64,000 nucleotides of DNA from an uncultured Clostridia bacterium (GCA_947175195.1 CAMWLQ010000004.1:1-64000), one strand, 5' to 3'. Counted from the first letter of the stretch, positions 36,551 through 45,242 are shown. Notes: generated from the sequence alone by a model not told the origin. Numbers and translations are program-made.

Positions 36551-36568
36551 CGATAAATATTAGAACTT
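36551..36568. repeat. Left copy of 18-bp direct repeat (attL candidate)
   Basis: CGATAAATATTAGAACTT is identical to 51212-51229. It sits 20 bp upstream of the giant gene's -35, so the insertion left that promoter whole. The sequences beyond the repeat differ on both sides. Confidence 0.8.
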
Positions 36569-36635
36569 GTATTTCCCTATAATTATTGATAGGTCGTAAT
36601 CTTTCCTTTTCTTCCTTTGTTTTACGGCTCGCTGT

Positions 36636-36655
36636 GGGTGACGGCTTAGTCACCC
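36636..36655 (+). terminator. Short hairpin near the left end of the element
   Basis: Perfect stem GGGTGAC / GTCACCC with loop GGCTTA, followed by CCTCTTT. It lies before the first element gene and could block transcription entering from the left, or be a phage structural hairpin. Confidence 0.4.
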
Positions 36656-36721
36656 CCTCTTTGTGCAATAGCCGTTAGGCTTTGTAAATATTATTTTATG
36701 GCGTAAGCCAAAGGAGCAATT

Positions 36722-37042
36722 ATGCAAGTACAGCTTTTTAAGAAAGTCGGTAAGTATACCGACAAGAACGACGGAAAGGAAAAAACCTTTACCAACTTCT
36801 ACGTCAAGTGCGGCGATTCGCTTATACCTGTGGAAGTTTGCTACTTTCCGCAAGACAAATTCGACGGGCGCGACCCGAATTATAACGGTCGCAAGCAAGT
36901 AATGTCGGCGTTTGCCGTAACCCTTCCCGATAAGCCCGACGGCGGCAGTTCGGCACAAGCAACACCGTCGCAAGGCAAACCGCCTGTTCCCGACCAACCG
37001 CAACCTGTGGACGATACCGAAAGCGCGTTAAGTGGATTTTAA
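36722..37042 (+). CDS. ssDNA-binding (OB-fold-like) protein candidate
   Basis: This 106-residue protein starts behind AAAGGAG. The first 70 residues are a basic/aromatic beta-rich stretch (VQLFKKVGKYTDKNDGKEKTF, TNFYVKCGDSLIPVEVCYFP). The last 35 are a Pro/Gln/Gly-rich linker ending in an acidic tip with a terminal Phe (VDDTESALSGF). Small OB-folds with a flexible linker and acidic tip ending in Phe are typical of single-stranded DNA-binding proteins. Position immediately before the origin and Rep is where inoviruses and rolling-circle plasmids carry theirs. The family was not confirmed by alignment. Confidence 0.6.
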   Translation: MQVQLFKKVGKYTDKNDGKEKTFTNFYVKCGDSLIPVEVCYFPQDKFDGRDPNYNGRKQVMSAFAVTLPDKPDGGSSAQATPSQGKPPVPDQPQPVDDTESALSGF

Positions 37043-37069
37043 GCTATAAAAGCTAATAAATCAAAAATA

Positions 37070-37252
37070 ACGTGTAAAACGTGTAAAACTCATATAGGCG
37101 ACAATCGCGAAAAGTACATTAACACGGCAAATATCCCCTTTTACGCTGAAAAACAGCACGTTACGCGCACCGCTTGGGGCTTGTCCAAGCGGTGCGAAAA
37201 AACGTGTAAAACGTGTAAAAAAGCGTGTAAAACTCCGTGTAAAACGTGTAAC
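37070..37252 (+). other. Replication origin candidate: iterons and 12-bp hairpin
   Basis: Directly repeated 9-mers ACGTGTAAA occur at 37070 and 37079, then 37202, 37211, 37223 (GCGTGTAAA), 37235 (CCGTGTAAA) and 37244 (ACGTGTAAC). Between the two clusters is a perfect hairpin at 37166-37196 (stem CGCACCGCTTGG / CCAAGCGGTGCG, loop GGCTTGT). Repeats plus a hairpin with a short single-stranded loop just before rep are the layout of a rolling-circle double-strand origin. The nick site is probably in the loop; that is inference. Confidence 0.72.
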
Positions 37253-37276
37253 ATTCGTAAATCGAGAGGTTAAATA

Positions 37277-37609
37277 ATGAAATTACGTCAATGTCATATT
37301 GTTATCGATAAAAATAGATTGAGTGTCGATATTAAATCGATTTTCGATAACTACGATATTATCAAAAAATGTGCATACATATTGCACTATCATAACGATA
37401 TTTCGCCGCACTATCATATATGCTTGCATTTCGGGGGCGCGTCGGTCGATATTCAACAGGTCGCAAAGTGGTTTTGCCTCGCATATAAAGACGAGCAAGG
37501 CAACGAGCATGACGGTACACAGTTTATTAACAAAATCAAAGGTCGTTGGACTGATACGTTATTATATCTCGTTCGCGGTATGGATTATGTAACAATGTGC
37601 GTTCGATAA
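37277..37609 (+). CDS. Truncated Rep paralogue (HUH domain only)
   Basis: This 110-residue protein starts behind CGAGAGG and matches the first 100 residues of the next gene. It keeps the metal-binding HxH in PHYHICLHF and the catalytic-type Tyr region (LLYLVRG instead of LLYLTHG), then ends with an unrelated tail of about ten residues. No helicase domain follows. The first half is only about half identical in protein to the full Rep, whereas the second half is nearly identical in DNA, so the copies look mosaic. It could be a decaying duplicate or a regulator that competes for the iterons. The leader sequence before it is duplicated too. Confidence 0.75.
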   Translation: MKLRQCHIVIDKNRLSVDIKSIFDNYDIIKKCAYILHYHNDISPHYHICLHFGGASVDIQQVAKWFCLAYKDEQGNEHDGTQFINKIKGRWTDTLLYLVRGMDYVTMCVR

Positions 37610-37649
37610 TTTAAAAGCGTGTAACGTTCGTAAGTCGAGAGGTTAAACA

Positions 37650-38807
37650 ATGAATTTACGACAATGCGAAATCGTTACCGACGTAGATAAGTTAAACGTA
37701 GACCTGCAAGCAACCTTTATGAAATATAGCACCATTAAAAAATGGGCTTACATAGTACACGACAAAGACGATACCCGTCCGCATTATCATATATGCTTGC
37801 ACTTCGGGGGCGCGTCGGTCGATATTCAACAGGTTGCAAAGTGGTTTTGCCTCGGCTATAAAGACGAACAAGGCAACGAGCATGACGGTACGCAGTTCAT
37901 AAACAAGATAAAAGGTCGTTGGACTGACGTATTGCTATATCTTACTCACGGTAACGAGAGCCAAAAAAACAAACACCAATATTCAGTTTCCGAGGTTACG
38001 GCGAATTTTGATTTTGAAACCGAAATTGAAAGCGCAAAAATTCTCGGTGACTTTGAGCATTATTCATACGCTCAACAACTGCAATATGTCAACAGCTTGC
38101 CGACGGCGGAAAAAGTCAAAGCGTTTTCGCAACTTCGCAAGCTATGGGAGTTACAATGTCAAGTTTTAACTTTGAATACGGATAGAAGTATACAGGTCGT
38201 TTTTATAACAGGTAAAGGCGGCACAGGTAAAACGTATTACGGCAAAAAGCTGTTAACAAGCTTAGGCTATGATTTTTGTATCTCGTCCGCCTCAAATGAC
38301 CCCTTTCAAGACTATTTAGGTCAAAAGGGCATAATCCTTGACGATATGCGCGATTATGCGTTCCCATTTGAGGATTTATTAAAAACGTTAGATAATAATA
38401 CTTCTTCGTCGGTAAAAAGCCGATTTGCAAATAAGGTTTTTAACGGCGAAATGATAATTATAACCTCGTCGGTGCCGCTTGTCTATTGGTTTAAAGGCAA
38501 GGACAATCACGGTAACTATTACAGTCTATCCGCCGAGGATTTAATACAACTTTACCGCCGAATATCCTGTTATGTCGTTATGACCGACAAAGATATATCG
38601 GTATATTCCGAGGGTGTTGACGAACTCGGCAAGCCGAAAGGACGTGCAAGGGTGTTCAAAAACGAGCTTGTAGGCATCAAAGCGGAACAAAAGCCAAAGG
38701 TCGATTTTACGGCAATGTTTGGAAAAATTTGCGCCGATGCCGACAATGCGAGTTTTGATCAACCGACACTCATTCCCGTCGACAACCCCGACGAACTCCC
38801 CTTTTAA
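37650..38807 (+). CDS. rep: Rolling-circle replication initiator: HUH endonuclease plus S3H helicase
   Basis: This 385-residue protein has an N-terminal Rep_2/pMV158-like HUH domain with His45-x-His47 in HYHICLHF and the nicking Tyr97 in LLYLTH. A superfamily 3 helicase follows: Walker A GKGGTGKT (188-195), Walker B IILDD (231-232) and motif C MIIITSS (about 268-274). This endonuclease-helicase pairing is that of CRESS-type Reps found on some bacterial plasmids and related to eukaryotic ssDNA virus Reps. It should bind the iterons upstream, nick the hairpin loop and unwind. The start is behind CGAGAGG, 40 bp after the truncated copy. Confidence 0.92.
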   Translation: MNLRQCEIVTDVDKLNVDLQATFMKYSTIKKWAYIVHDKDDTRPHYHICLHFGGASVDIQQVAKWFCLGYKDEQGNEHDGTQFINKIKGRWTDVLLYLTHGNESQKNKHQYSVSEVTANFDFETEIESAKILGDFEHYSYAQQLQYVNSLPTAEKVKAFSQLRKLWELQCQVLTLNTDRSIQVVFITGKGGTGKTYYGKKLLTSLGYDFCISSASNDPFQDYLGQKGIILDDMRDYAFPFEDLLKTLDNNTSSSVKSRFANKVFNGEMIIITSSVPLVYWFKGKDNHGNYYSLSAEDLIQLYRRISCYVVMTDKDISVYSEGVDELGKPKGRARVFKNELVGIKAEQKPKVDFTAMFGKICADADNASFDQPTLIPVDNPDELPF

Positions 38808-38831
38808 ATATATTATTCGAGGTATAAAAGT

Positions 38832-39068
38832 ATGATTGGAAAAAAGGACAAGCCTGCTATTTCTTTCGACGATAAAATGCGTGCGGCAAAATATGACTGC
38901 ATACACAAAGCGTTAAAAGAAATTTTGTCAACGGAAGTGAAAATCACAAATCCAACGACAAATAAAGAGGAAGTAAATTTCGCACAAACAGTTAGCGTAA
39001 TAAAGACACGCGCGCGGCTTGCGCTTGAATTTGTAACTACTCTTGATAAGAATAGCGACGACAACTAA
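38832..39068 (+). CDS. Small conserved-looking protein, 78 aa
   Basis: The protein is charged and helical (DDKMRAAKYDCIHKALKEILS, TVSVIKTRARLALEFVTTLDK) with no signal or membrane segment. It follows rep by 24 bp with a GAGGTATAA-type ribosome site that is shared with the next gene. I do not recognise the family. Its place after Rep suggests a replication or regulatory helper. Confidence 0.65.
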   Translation: MIGKKDKPAISFDDKMRAAKYDCIHKALKEILSTEVKITNPTTNKEEVNFAQTVSVIKTRARLALEFVTTLDKNSDDN

Positions 39069-39120
39069 ATCTTTCGCGGCGGCGATAAAACGTAAAAAAT
39101 AAAAAGCGAGGTATAAACCC

Positions 39121-39372
39121 ATGGCAAAGCACGTCACAACTAAATCCGGTAAGAAAATTACCCTACTCAATCCTGCGGAAAAAGGTCGTAAGTTTGCGGC
39201 GGAACTTAAAAGAAATGTTCATGCTACTAACGACCATAAAATCAAGCGCGACGATAACGGCAAAGAAATCCCTTTGACCGACACGCAAAAGGCGTGGCGT
39301 TCGGGCTATTTGGCGGCGCGTAAAGATAACGCAAATTGCCATAAGGCAAAACAACGTTCTTCCAAAAAATAA
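39121..39372 (+). CDS. Small basic protein, 83 aa
   Basis: The protein is rich in Lys and Arg (VTTKSGKKITLLNPAEKGRKFAAEL, then KAWRSGYLAARKDNANCHKAK) and lacks membrane segments. The GCGAGGTATAA before the ATG matches that of the gene upstream. Its basic character suggests nucleic-acid binding. The family is not recognised. Confidence 0.65.
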   Translation: MAKHVTTKSGKKITLLNPAEKGRKFAAELKRNVHATNDHKIKRDDNGKEIPLTDTQKAWRSGYLAARKDNANCHKAKQRSSKK

Positions 39373-39456
39373 ATAACTACGGGCGGCAAAGAAAATCATT
39401 ATAGTTACGGCGGCTGTATTGCTTACGTCCGTGGCTGGGTAAATTGGCGGTGAAAT

Positions 39457-41436
39457 ATGACAAAAACAAAGAAAATTATAATTATCCTACTGTGCGTTTT
39501 GCTTATCGGCGCGGCGGCTGGCGGTATTGTAGGGCTTATTAAAACGAAAAGTGACAAATCCCCTACTACAACTACCAAATGTACGGAACATGTCGAAGTC
39601 ATAGACAAAGGCAAAGCCGCGACGTGCAGGGCAACGGGTTTAACCGACGGAAAACATTGTTCTAAGTGCGGCATTGTTACAGTCAAGCGCACGGTTATTC
39701 CTGTTATAGACCATAATTATGTTTATGGCTCTTGCGTTATGTGCGGCAAAGAAAATCCAAATATGCTGTTAGATGAAGATGCATATTATCTTGTCGGCTC
39801 TATGAACGATTGGGTGTGGACTTCCGATATGTATAAGTTTACGCCTGTCGCTACTAACTTAGCTAATGTTACGTCGCAGTATAAGTTGACTATATCGCTT
39901 GACGCGCTTACGCAAGTTAAGATTTGGAAAGGCAATAATGATTGGTCGTTTAACAACTTTGAATCCGATTGGGAATACGCATTGCGCGGCGATAATCTTA
40001 CTATAATGGAAAGCGGCACGTATAATTTTTATCTTAAATTTTACATAGATAACGGCAGTTCGGTGTATGTCGAGCAAGTCAATAAGGCTGATAATTCGGG
40101 TATTGCACCCTATAACGACAAAAGCGAATTCGCGGAGGCGTATGCTTCCGCTAATTCGCTTTTAGCTGTTCCGCTGTCTACGGATAGGATTGATACTATT
40201 TCGCGTGTTATGGAAAGCTACGAATATACTAATAACTCCGGTCCTTGGGGTTATTCCGAAAAAGCATTTAAACAGTATGACGGTTTTAAGCTTAGCGTTA
40301 CATTTCCATTTGACCCTTATACTGATTTTGAAACTGACCCCGATAAAATGGGTAATGACGGTCTTTTGTTTTCAGCACAAGCGCGTGATGATACCGACGG
40401 TAGCATGAACGAAGCTATATTTTTTGGCTTTAAAAATTATAATACGAGCGGCGTTTATGGTTATGCGACGTGGGGACGGTATAACGGTTGGGGTCAAGAG
40501 TATGAAATAACGCTTGATATGTCCATTGGAATGTCGATTGAAAATAATTATCCGAATGAACTTGGTTTTTACTTGACGGAAAATGAATTGCGCTTTGTGT
40601 TTGCTGTCTATGGCAATAAGGCGGAAAAAGTCTTTTTGTCGGACAGCGCGGAATATACTGCCTTTTATAATCTCATTGTTTCACATAAGTTGACAGCGGA
40701 TTTTAACAATTCTCATGAGTGTTTAGAATTGTATAATATTTATCCCTTAACTGACCCTGCCGCAAAGGACGGTCATACTTTTGTTGGTTGGTATTACGAC
40801 AGTGCTTTAACTCGTCCGTATGACGGACAACCCATAGACAAGTACGCTACGATTTATCCGAAGTACGAAATAAACCGTTATACGGTAACATTTAATTCTA
40901 ACTGCGAAACCAAAGTAGACCGTCAAATAGTGGATTGGGGTACTTCGGTCAATCTTGTTACTCCTGCCATTAAGGGCTATACGCTATTAGGTTGGTATTT
41001 GTCGGACGGTACGCAATATACTAATCAACCTATAACGGAAAATACTTTATTGTCCGCACGTTGGGAAGAAACTGTATGCACCATAACATTTTTCGTTGAT
41101 GACGAAATTTACTATACCGAACAAGTAAAATATGGTGCGCCCTTATCTACTGTTGTCGATAAAGCTGCTTTAATCAATTTGCAGGTAATGTCGATTTATA
41201 AGTCCGATAATACGCCGATTGTAAACGACGTTAGCGAAATGGCAGTGTTGGACGATTTCAATGTAGTAGCCGTTGAAATGTACGGCGTGGAAAAGGTAAA
41301 GAATACAGCTAAAAATAATGTCGTGCCGATTATTTGCGGCGTTGTCGGCGGCGTTGCTTTGATTGCGCTTGTAGCGATCGTTTGCAAATGCGTTATACGC
41401 AGTGGCAAAAGCGTTAAGCGCAAAAAACATATATAA
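39457..41436 (+). CDS. Surface protein with CBM-like domain and InlB-type repeats; attachment-protein candidate
   Basis: This 659-residue protein has an N-terminal membrane segment (about 7-27) and a Cys-pair module (HCSKCG, SCVMCG, about 55-100). Next come a carbohydrate-binding-like beta domain opening YLVGSMNDWVWT (about 108-210) and a long middle region with FGFKNYNTSGVYGYATWGRY. Two Listeria-Bacteroides/InlB B-type repeats follow (TFVGWYYDSALTRPYDGQP, YTLLGWYLSDGTQYTNQP), then a C-terminal membrane span (about 625-648) and a basic tail. Anchor at the C-terminus plus sugar-binding-like outer domain is the plan of a phage pIII-type attachment protein, or of a host-modifying adhesin. The start is behind GGCGGTGAAAT. 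Confidence 0.72.
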   Translation: MTKTKKIIIILLCVLLIGAAAGGIVGLIKTKSDKSPTTTTKCTEHVEVIDKGKAATCRATGLTDGKHCSKCGIVTVKRTVIPVIDHNYVYGSCVMCGKENPNMLLDEDAYYLVGSMNDWVWTSDMYKFTPVATNLANVTSQYKLTISLDALTQVKIWKGNNDWSFNNFESDWEYALRGDNLTIMESGTYNFYLKFYIDNGSSVYVEQVNKADNSGIAPYNDKSEFAEAYASANSLLAVPLSTDRIDTISRVMESYEYTNNSGPWGYSEKAFKQYDGFKLSVTFPFDPYTDFETDPDKMGNDGLLFSAQARDDTDGSMNEAIFFGFKNYNTSGVYGYATWGRYNGWGQEYEITLDMSIGMSIENNYPNELGFYLTENELRFVFAVYGNKAEKVFLSDSAEYTAFYNLIVSHKLTADFNNSHECLELYNIYPLTDPAAKDGHTFVGWYYDSALTRPYDGQPIDKYATIYPKYEINRYTVTFNSNCETKVDRQIVDWGTSVNLVTPAIKGYTLLGWYLSDGTQYTNQPITENTLLSARWEETVCTITFFVDDEIYYTEQVKYGAPLSTVVDKAALINLQVMSIYKSDNTPIVNDVSEMAVLDDFNVVAVEMYGVEKVKNTAKNNVVPIICGVVGGVALIALVAIVCKCVIRSGKSVKRKKHI

Positions 41437-41450
41437 GGCGGTGGTTGATT

Positions 41451-41999
41451 ATGGCAAAATCGAGTAAAACAATATCCACCGTTATTTCGGTTGTGTTTGT
41501 CGTGCTTATTGTGGCTTTGTTAGTCGGCGTTATCTTTACTGTTCGCGGCGTAACTGAAAACGGTCAACGCAATTTCTATGTTCAATATGGCAATGAAAAA
41601 GTCGGTGCGTTAAAAAAGGACATTAAGCTTGAAACCGGCTCGGCGCATGTTTTTTACTGCGGCACGGTAACGGGTCAATCGGTGGACTATGACGTAGAAA
41701 TATACGTCAATACGGATAACTTTGACAACTTCGATTTTGAAGTCGATAGTCGATATAAAAACTTCAAGAAAGAATTATCAACGTATGATTGTTCGGCTTT
41801 ATTCGGGGTTGTTAAAAACGATACGTGTTTTTTTGTTAGTATGCCGTCCGAATTGACTATGTATGCGATTATTCAGTCTAAATATGACGATTCTACGGTT
41901 ACGGGTATTCCCGATTGCGAATTATCTAAACCTAATAGTTTTATTCTTTCTATAACGGATAGAGTGGAAAAAACAACAACTCAAATATACTTTTGTTAA
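41451..41999 (+). CDS. Single-pass secreted/membrane protein, 182 aa
   Basis: I use the ATG at 41451 (MAKSSKTIS) behind AAGGCGGTGG. One N-terminal membrane segment (about 10-32, STVISVVFVVLIVALLVGVIF) leads to an outside domain of 150 residues with four cysteines. No family is recognised. The stop is 11 bases before the next ATG, so the gene is part of a chain of element genes for envelope proteins. It may be a minor structural component or secretion partner. Confidence 0.7.
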   Translation: MAKSSKTISTVISVVFVVLIVALLVGVIFTVRGVTENGQRNFYVQYGNEKVGALKKDIKLETGSAHVFYCGTVTGQSVDYDVEIYVNTDNFDNFDFEVDSRYKNFKKELSTYDCSALFGVVKNDTCFFVSMPSELTMYAIIQSKYDDSTVTGIPDCELSKPNSFILSITDRVEKTTTQIYFC

Positions 42000-42010
42000 G
42001 TTGGTGGACT

Positions 42011-44068
42011 ATGGAAAAACAACAAACAATTTTAAATAAAATACTTCTTATCGTGCTTGTTAGCATTATAGCAGTAATGACCGCTATAAGCGGTATATTT
42101 ACACGTTCCGTATATGCCGATACGGATATTGACGTAGTGGCGGCTTTTGAAAAGCAGGACGCTATGGTTGATTTGCAAAATTCGACAATCGGCGGCAATG
42201 CTTTTAATATTGACGATTATCCTTATCGTGCCGACGGTAAACCGCAAATTATTTCATTTGTCGAATTTGGGTATTCTTTGTATGCGGATAAGCAGTCCGA
42301 TTTTGGGCTTTACGTTTACGTTTATAATCCGCAGGATAAAGCAATCGACACAAATACCGAGCGCAATCGTATACAGTTTACATACGGGAATAATGCCGCA
42401 TACTTAAAGCCTACGCTTAAATTTTTAAATTATTCTAAACAAGTCGGTTACGAAGGGCGTTTTTATAAATTCCGTATCATGCTTACATATGATGAGCGCG
42501 AACAGCTTTTAAATAACGTTGCAAAGCATGGTCGTGTGTATCAAATAATTGGTATTGAGTTGTCTTATAAGGGCGTTGTCACTGATTATAAGCACGCGCA
42601 AACTTATACGTACAGCGGTTACGCCAAAGGGTACGGCTCGGAACTTGCCGAAACCGATACCCTATCTTGCGTTGTTGACGGCTTTGATACAGTTGTTGAA
42701 CTTGACGTAAAGCATAGTGAATATCGCCAAAAGGGTGATTATTATTACGGTGAACAGTCGCAACTTAACAGCGTGTATTTTCGTGTCCCTAATAGGTTTT
42801 TTGAAGATTACGGTGTATTATCCGAAATAGATTGCGAGTGGTGGGAATATTTTACAAAGCCCATGTTGGTTGTAGAGAATAAAAACCGTGGTACTGCAAG
42901 CGCGATAAATTCTCTATACGGTAGAAACACAAGGGAACTGCCTACGGATAATTACTATGTCTTTATGGCGTTTTGGGATAATCTCAAATCGGGTTGGTTT
43001 GGAAGTAAAACGGAACAGGATTTTCTTTGGACTTCTAATTACAATTACTATGGAAAGAATTATCATTTTGATTTTCTTTGGGCGGCTGACGTTCCTGCGT
43101 TAACGAAACATGATGATTGGGGCGGATTTGCGGCGGCTTTCACGGTAGATAGTTTGAAAGACTTTTACGTAAGCGGTGAAACAGTCCAAAAGAAACTTCT
43201 TGAACATAGCGAGAAGTTAGGCGGCGAAAAAGTGCGAGATAGATATAGCAAGGCGTTGTTTGAAGATTATGTCCAAGACGGTTACGATATGGGTTACAAT
43301 CGCAAACCTATTAAGGCTGACGATAAAATGACTTTGTTTGTTAACCACATGAAAACTCAATCTATGTGGCAAAAAATCTTTGGCAGTGATTATGCCGTCA
43401 CGACTGACTATTTTGATATGGACGCTATTATAACGATTGACGGTGACGATTTAAAAGGCACGAATAGCGAAATAGCGAATGAATTGTGCATAAATGCACG
43501 TGACGTCGATAGCTTAAAGGCTGAATACGCAAAGGCTGAATTACTTGATGAAACCGTTGTCCTTTTTCGGTTTAGTACAACAAAATATTTTGCTTGTAAG
43601 GGTGCTTATTCGTCCTGTAAGAAAGCGGATATTAACAGTGGTACGTCGGACGGCGAAATACTTATAAATGACTGTTATTATCGTTGGAAAGATAGTAATT
43701 GGAACTGCGAAATTGTTCAGGAAACTGTATATCTTGATTTTGATATAATTTCGCTTACATATACAAATGATGACGTGGAAACTGTTATTCCTGTTGTATC
43801 TTCCCCTATTGACATTTTCGGCGGATTAGACCCGTCGCTCGACGATCCGCGCGAAAATGGCAATGGTGACAATTTACTTTTAAAGATACTTCAAGCGATA
43901 TTGATTATTCTTGTTGTAATTCTTTTGGTATGGATTTTAGCGGCTACGGGGTTGTTACCTACTGTTATACACGGCATTATTTGGGTCGTGTGTTTGCCGT
44001 TCCGTTTGATTAAAGCGACCGTTGACGGCGTGAAAAAATCCGTCGATAAAAATAAAAAGGGAAAGTAA
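42011..44068 (+). CDS. Large two-anchor envelope protein, 685 aa, unknown
   Basis: The start is the ATG at 42011 (MEKQQTILNK) behind AAGTTGGTGG. A signal or anchor (about 8-30) ending in SVYADTD suggests cleavage after ADA-like residues. About 580 residues of Tyr/Asn/Trp-rich outside sequence follow, then a long hydrophobic C-terminus with one or two spans (LLLKILQAILIILVVILLVWIL, then LLPTVIHGIIWVVCLPF) and a basic tail (KKSVDKNKKGK). Such tails fit the membrane-anchored, assembly-releasing end of phage minor coat proteins. No homologous domain recognised. A 49-codon membrane peptide gene follows at once. Confidence 0.7.
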   Translation: MEKQQTILNKILLIVLVSIIAVMTAISGIFTRSVYADTDIDVVAAFEKQDAMVDLQNSTIGGNAFNIDDYPYRADGKPQIISFVEFGYSLYADKQSDFGLYVYVYNPQDKAIDTNTERNRIQFTYGNNAAYLKPTLKFLNYSKQVGYEGRFYKFRIMLTYDEREQLLNNVAKHGRVYQIIGIELSYKGVVTDYKHAQTYTYSGYAKGYGSELAETDTLSCVVDGFDTVVELDVKHSEYRQKGDYYYGEQSQLNSVYFRVPNRFFEDYGVLSEIDCEWWEYFTKPMLVVENKNRGTASAINSLYGRNTRELPTDNYYVFMAFWDNLKSGWFGSKTEQDFLWTSNYNYYGKNYHFDFLWAADVPALTKHDDWGGFAAAFTVDSLKDFYVSGETVQKKLLEHSEKLGGEKVRDRYSKALFEDYVQDGYDMGYNRKPIKADDKMTLFVNHMKTQSMWQKIFGSDYAVTTDYFDMDAIITIDGDDLKGTNSEIANELCINARDVDSLKAEYAKAELLDETVVLFRFSTTKYFACKGAYSSCKKADINSGTSDGEILINDCYYRWKDSNWNCEIVQETVYLDFDIISLTYTNDDVETVIPVVSSPIDIFGGLDPSLDDPRENGNGDNLLLKILQAILIILVVILLVWILAATGLLPTVIHGIIWVVCLPFRLIKATVDGVKKSVDKNKKGK

Positions 44069-44069
44069 A

Positions 44070-44219
44070 ATGCAAAACAAAAATAGTAAATTAAATAAAG
44101 TCGTTAAAGGTACAGGCATAGCCGTTAAGGTTGTGCTTGTACTCTTAGGCTTAGCTACGGCGGCGTTTTTCGCTTGGATTGCCTATTCTCTTTATACATT
44201 GTTGTTGGGGGCATTGTAA
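44070..44219 (+). CDS. 49-residue membrane peptide; major coat protein candidate
   Basis: Too short for the ORF track. An ATG at 44070, behind GGGAAAG, encodes MQNKNSKLNKVVKGTGIAVK and then a hydrophobic helix (VVLVLLGLATAAFFAWIAYSLYTLLL) and stops one base before the next ATG. Size, single helix and Ala/Gly/aromatic-rich span are like inovirus coat or pVII/pIX-type peptides, although its basic end is N-terminal and the usual acidic surface end is missing. The next gene starts two bases after the stop. No other peptide in the element fits better. Confidence 0.6.
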   Translation: MQNKNSKLNKVVKGTGIAVKVVLVLLGLATAAFFAWIAYSLYTLLLGAL

Positions 44220-44220
44220 T

Positions 44221-44883
44221 ATGTTTGGAAAAAAGAATAATAATCGTGGCGGTAATCGACCGCATTTCCATTGTTCAAGCAAACAGCAAGAAAAGGCTAT
44301 TAAAGCTAATTATTGGCGGCGTAGTGGCAAGGCGCAAACACCGCAACAATCACAACCAAAAGCAAAACAAAATGTGGGCGAACAAGCTAATAAGGCTGTT
44401 GCGGCGCGTCCTGCTTTTAAATTGCCGTTACAAGACGGTGGGCATTGTTGGAATATTTATAAAGTATCAAATAAGATACTTAACGGTAAACAAGATAATG
44501 ACGTTCATGGCGGTTTAGTATTAGCCGAGGAAAACGATAATGTTATACTCGTTGAAGTTACGCATAGTCCAAAGCATACTAAACGTAATAATATTCCGAT
44601 AAAAAATAAAGTAAGTACCGATAAAAAGAAAGACCCACAAACAGGCGAAGAACTTGACGAATTGCAAGAAAGTTATTTGCGCCGAAAACTTGTTGTTTCT
44701 ATTGAAACAAAAAATGGCGTTGAAGGTATTAATGTTCGTGCTTTAAATAATCAAATGAATGATTTGCAATTTACTGACGAGGAAAAAGAAGAAATATTAA
44801 ATAAATTAAGTCATTTATCTACTGCGGAAAGTCAATACATACTCTTTAAAAAATTAGCGACAAAGAAAAATACCGACACTTGA
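44221..44883 (+). CDS. Basic/hydrophilic protein, 220 aa, unknown
   Basis: I take the ATG at 44221 (MFGKKNNNRGG). The first 70 residues are basic, Gln/Asn/Lys-rich and likely unstructured. The rest is a compact alpha/beta stretch with GHCWNIYKVSNKILNGKQD, HGGLVLAEENDNVILVEVTHS and a charged C-terminal helix. I do not recognise the family. The stop codon lies in the loop of a hairpin that may end this transcript. It is tightly linked to the coat-like peptide gene, so a virion, assembly or DNA-packaging role is possible. Confidence 0.65.
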   Translation: MFGKKNNNRGGNRPHFHCSSKQQEKAIKANYWRRSGKAQTPQQSQPKAKQNVGEQANKAVAARPAFKLPLQDGGHCWNIYKVSNKILNGKQDNDVHGGLVLAEENDNVILVEVTHSPKHTKRNNIPIKNKVSTDKKKDPQTGEELDELQESYLRRKLVVSIETKNGVEGINVRALNNQMNDLQFTDEEKEEILNKLSHLSTAESQYILFKKLATKKNTDT

Positions 44884-44894
44884 TGTCGGTATTT
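44868..44894 (+). terminator. Hairpin overlapping the stop of the 220-aa gene
   Basis: Perfect 11-bp stem AAATACCGACA / TGTCGGTATTT with loop CTTGA, which includes the stop codon. The T-tail is short. The following 190 bp before the next gene hold no ORF that I can support, only an AT-rich stretch before 45084. Confidence 0.55.
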
Positions 44895-45083
44895 AGCAAG
44901 GTCTACCTGCAAATTATTGCTGCTGACCGCCGTTCTTAAAGGTCGAGTAATTTAAGATGCCTTTGCCGTTTACACACCCCTCGTAAAGGAACGTCAACCA
45001 TTAAATATATTATACAGTAACATATAAAAAAAATCAAGCGTTTTACGCAAATAAAAAATTCATCTTAAATAAGGAATTATATT

Positions 45084-45242
45084 ATGCAAAAGACACAAAA
45101 GACGTTTAGTCCGCTCGATTGTAGCCTATGCAAATGCTATGACTGCAAGTATCGAGCAAAGTTTGAACAGCTTTACAGTGTCGGGTTTAAGATACCTATT
45201 AAGGACTGCATCCGGCTACAAAAACAACGAGGTAAACGATAA
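45084..45242 (+). CDS. Cysteine-rich peptide, 52 aa
   Basis: Missed by the track. An ATG behind AAGGAATTAT encodes 52 residues with a dense motif CSLCKCYDCKYR, one more Cys near the end and a basic tail (KQRGKR). The spacing C-x2-C-x-C-x2-C suggests a small zinc-binding module. The TAA stop shares an A with the ATG of the next ORF, and that gene overlaps the Zot-like gene, so three genes form a translationally linked chain. Confidence 0.6.
   Translation: MQKTQKTFSPLDCSLCKCYDCKYRAKFEQLYSVGFKIPIKDCIRLQKQRGKR

Noticed and set aside
36551-36568. The direct repeat as a dif/XerCD site
   Set aside because: AAGTTCTAATATTTATCG shares only part of the firmicute dif pattern. I keep XerCD as a hypothesis, not as a call.
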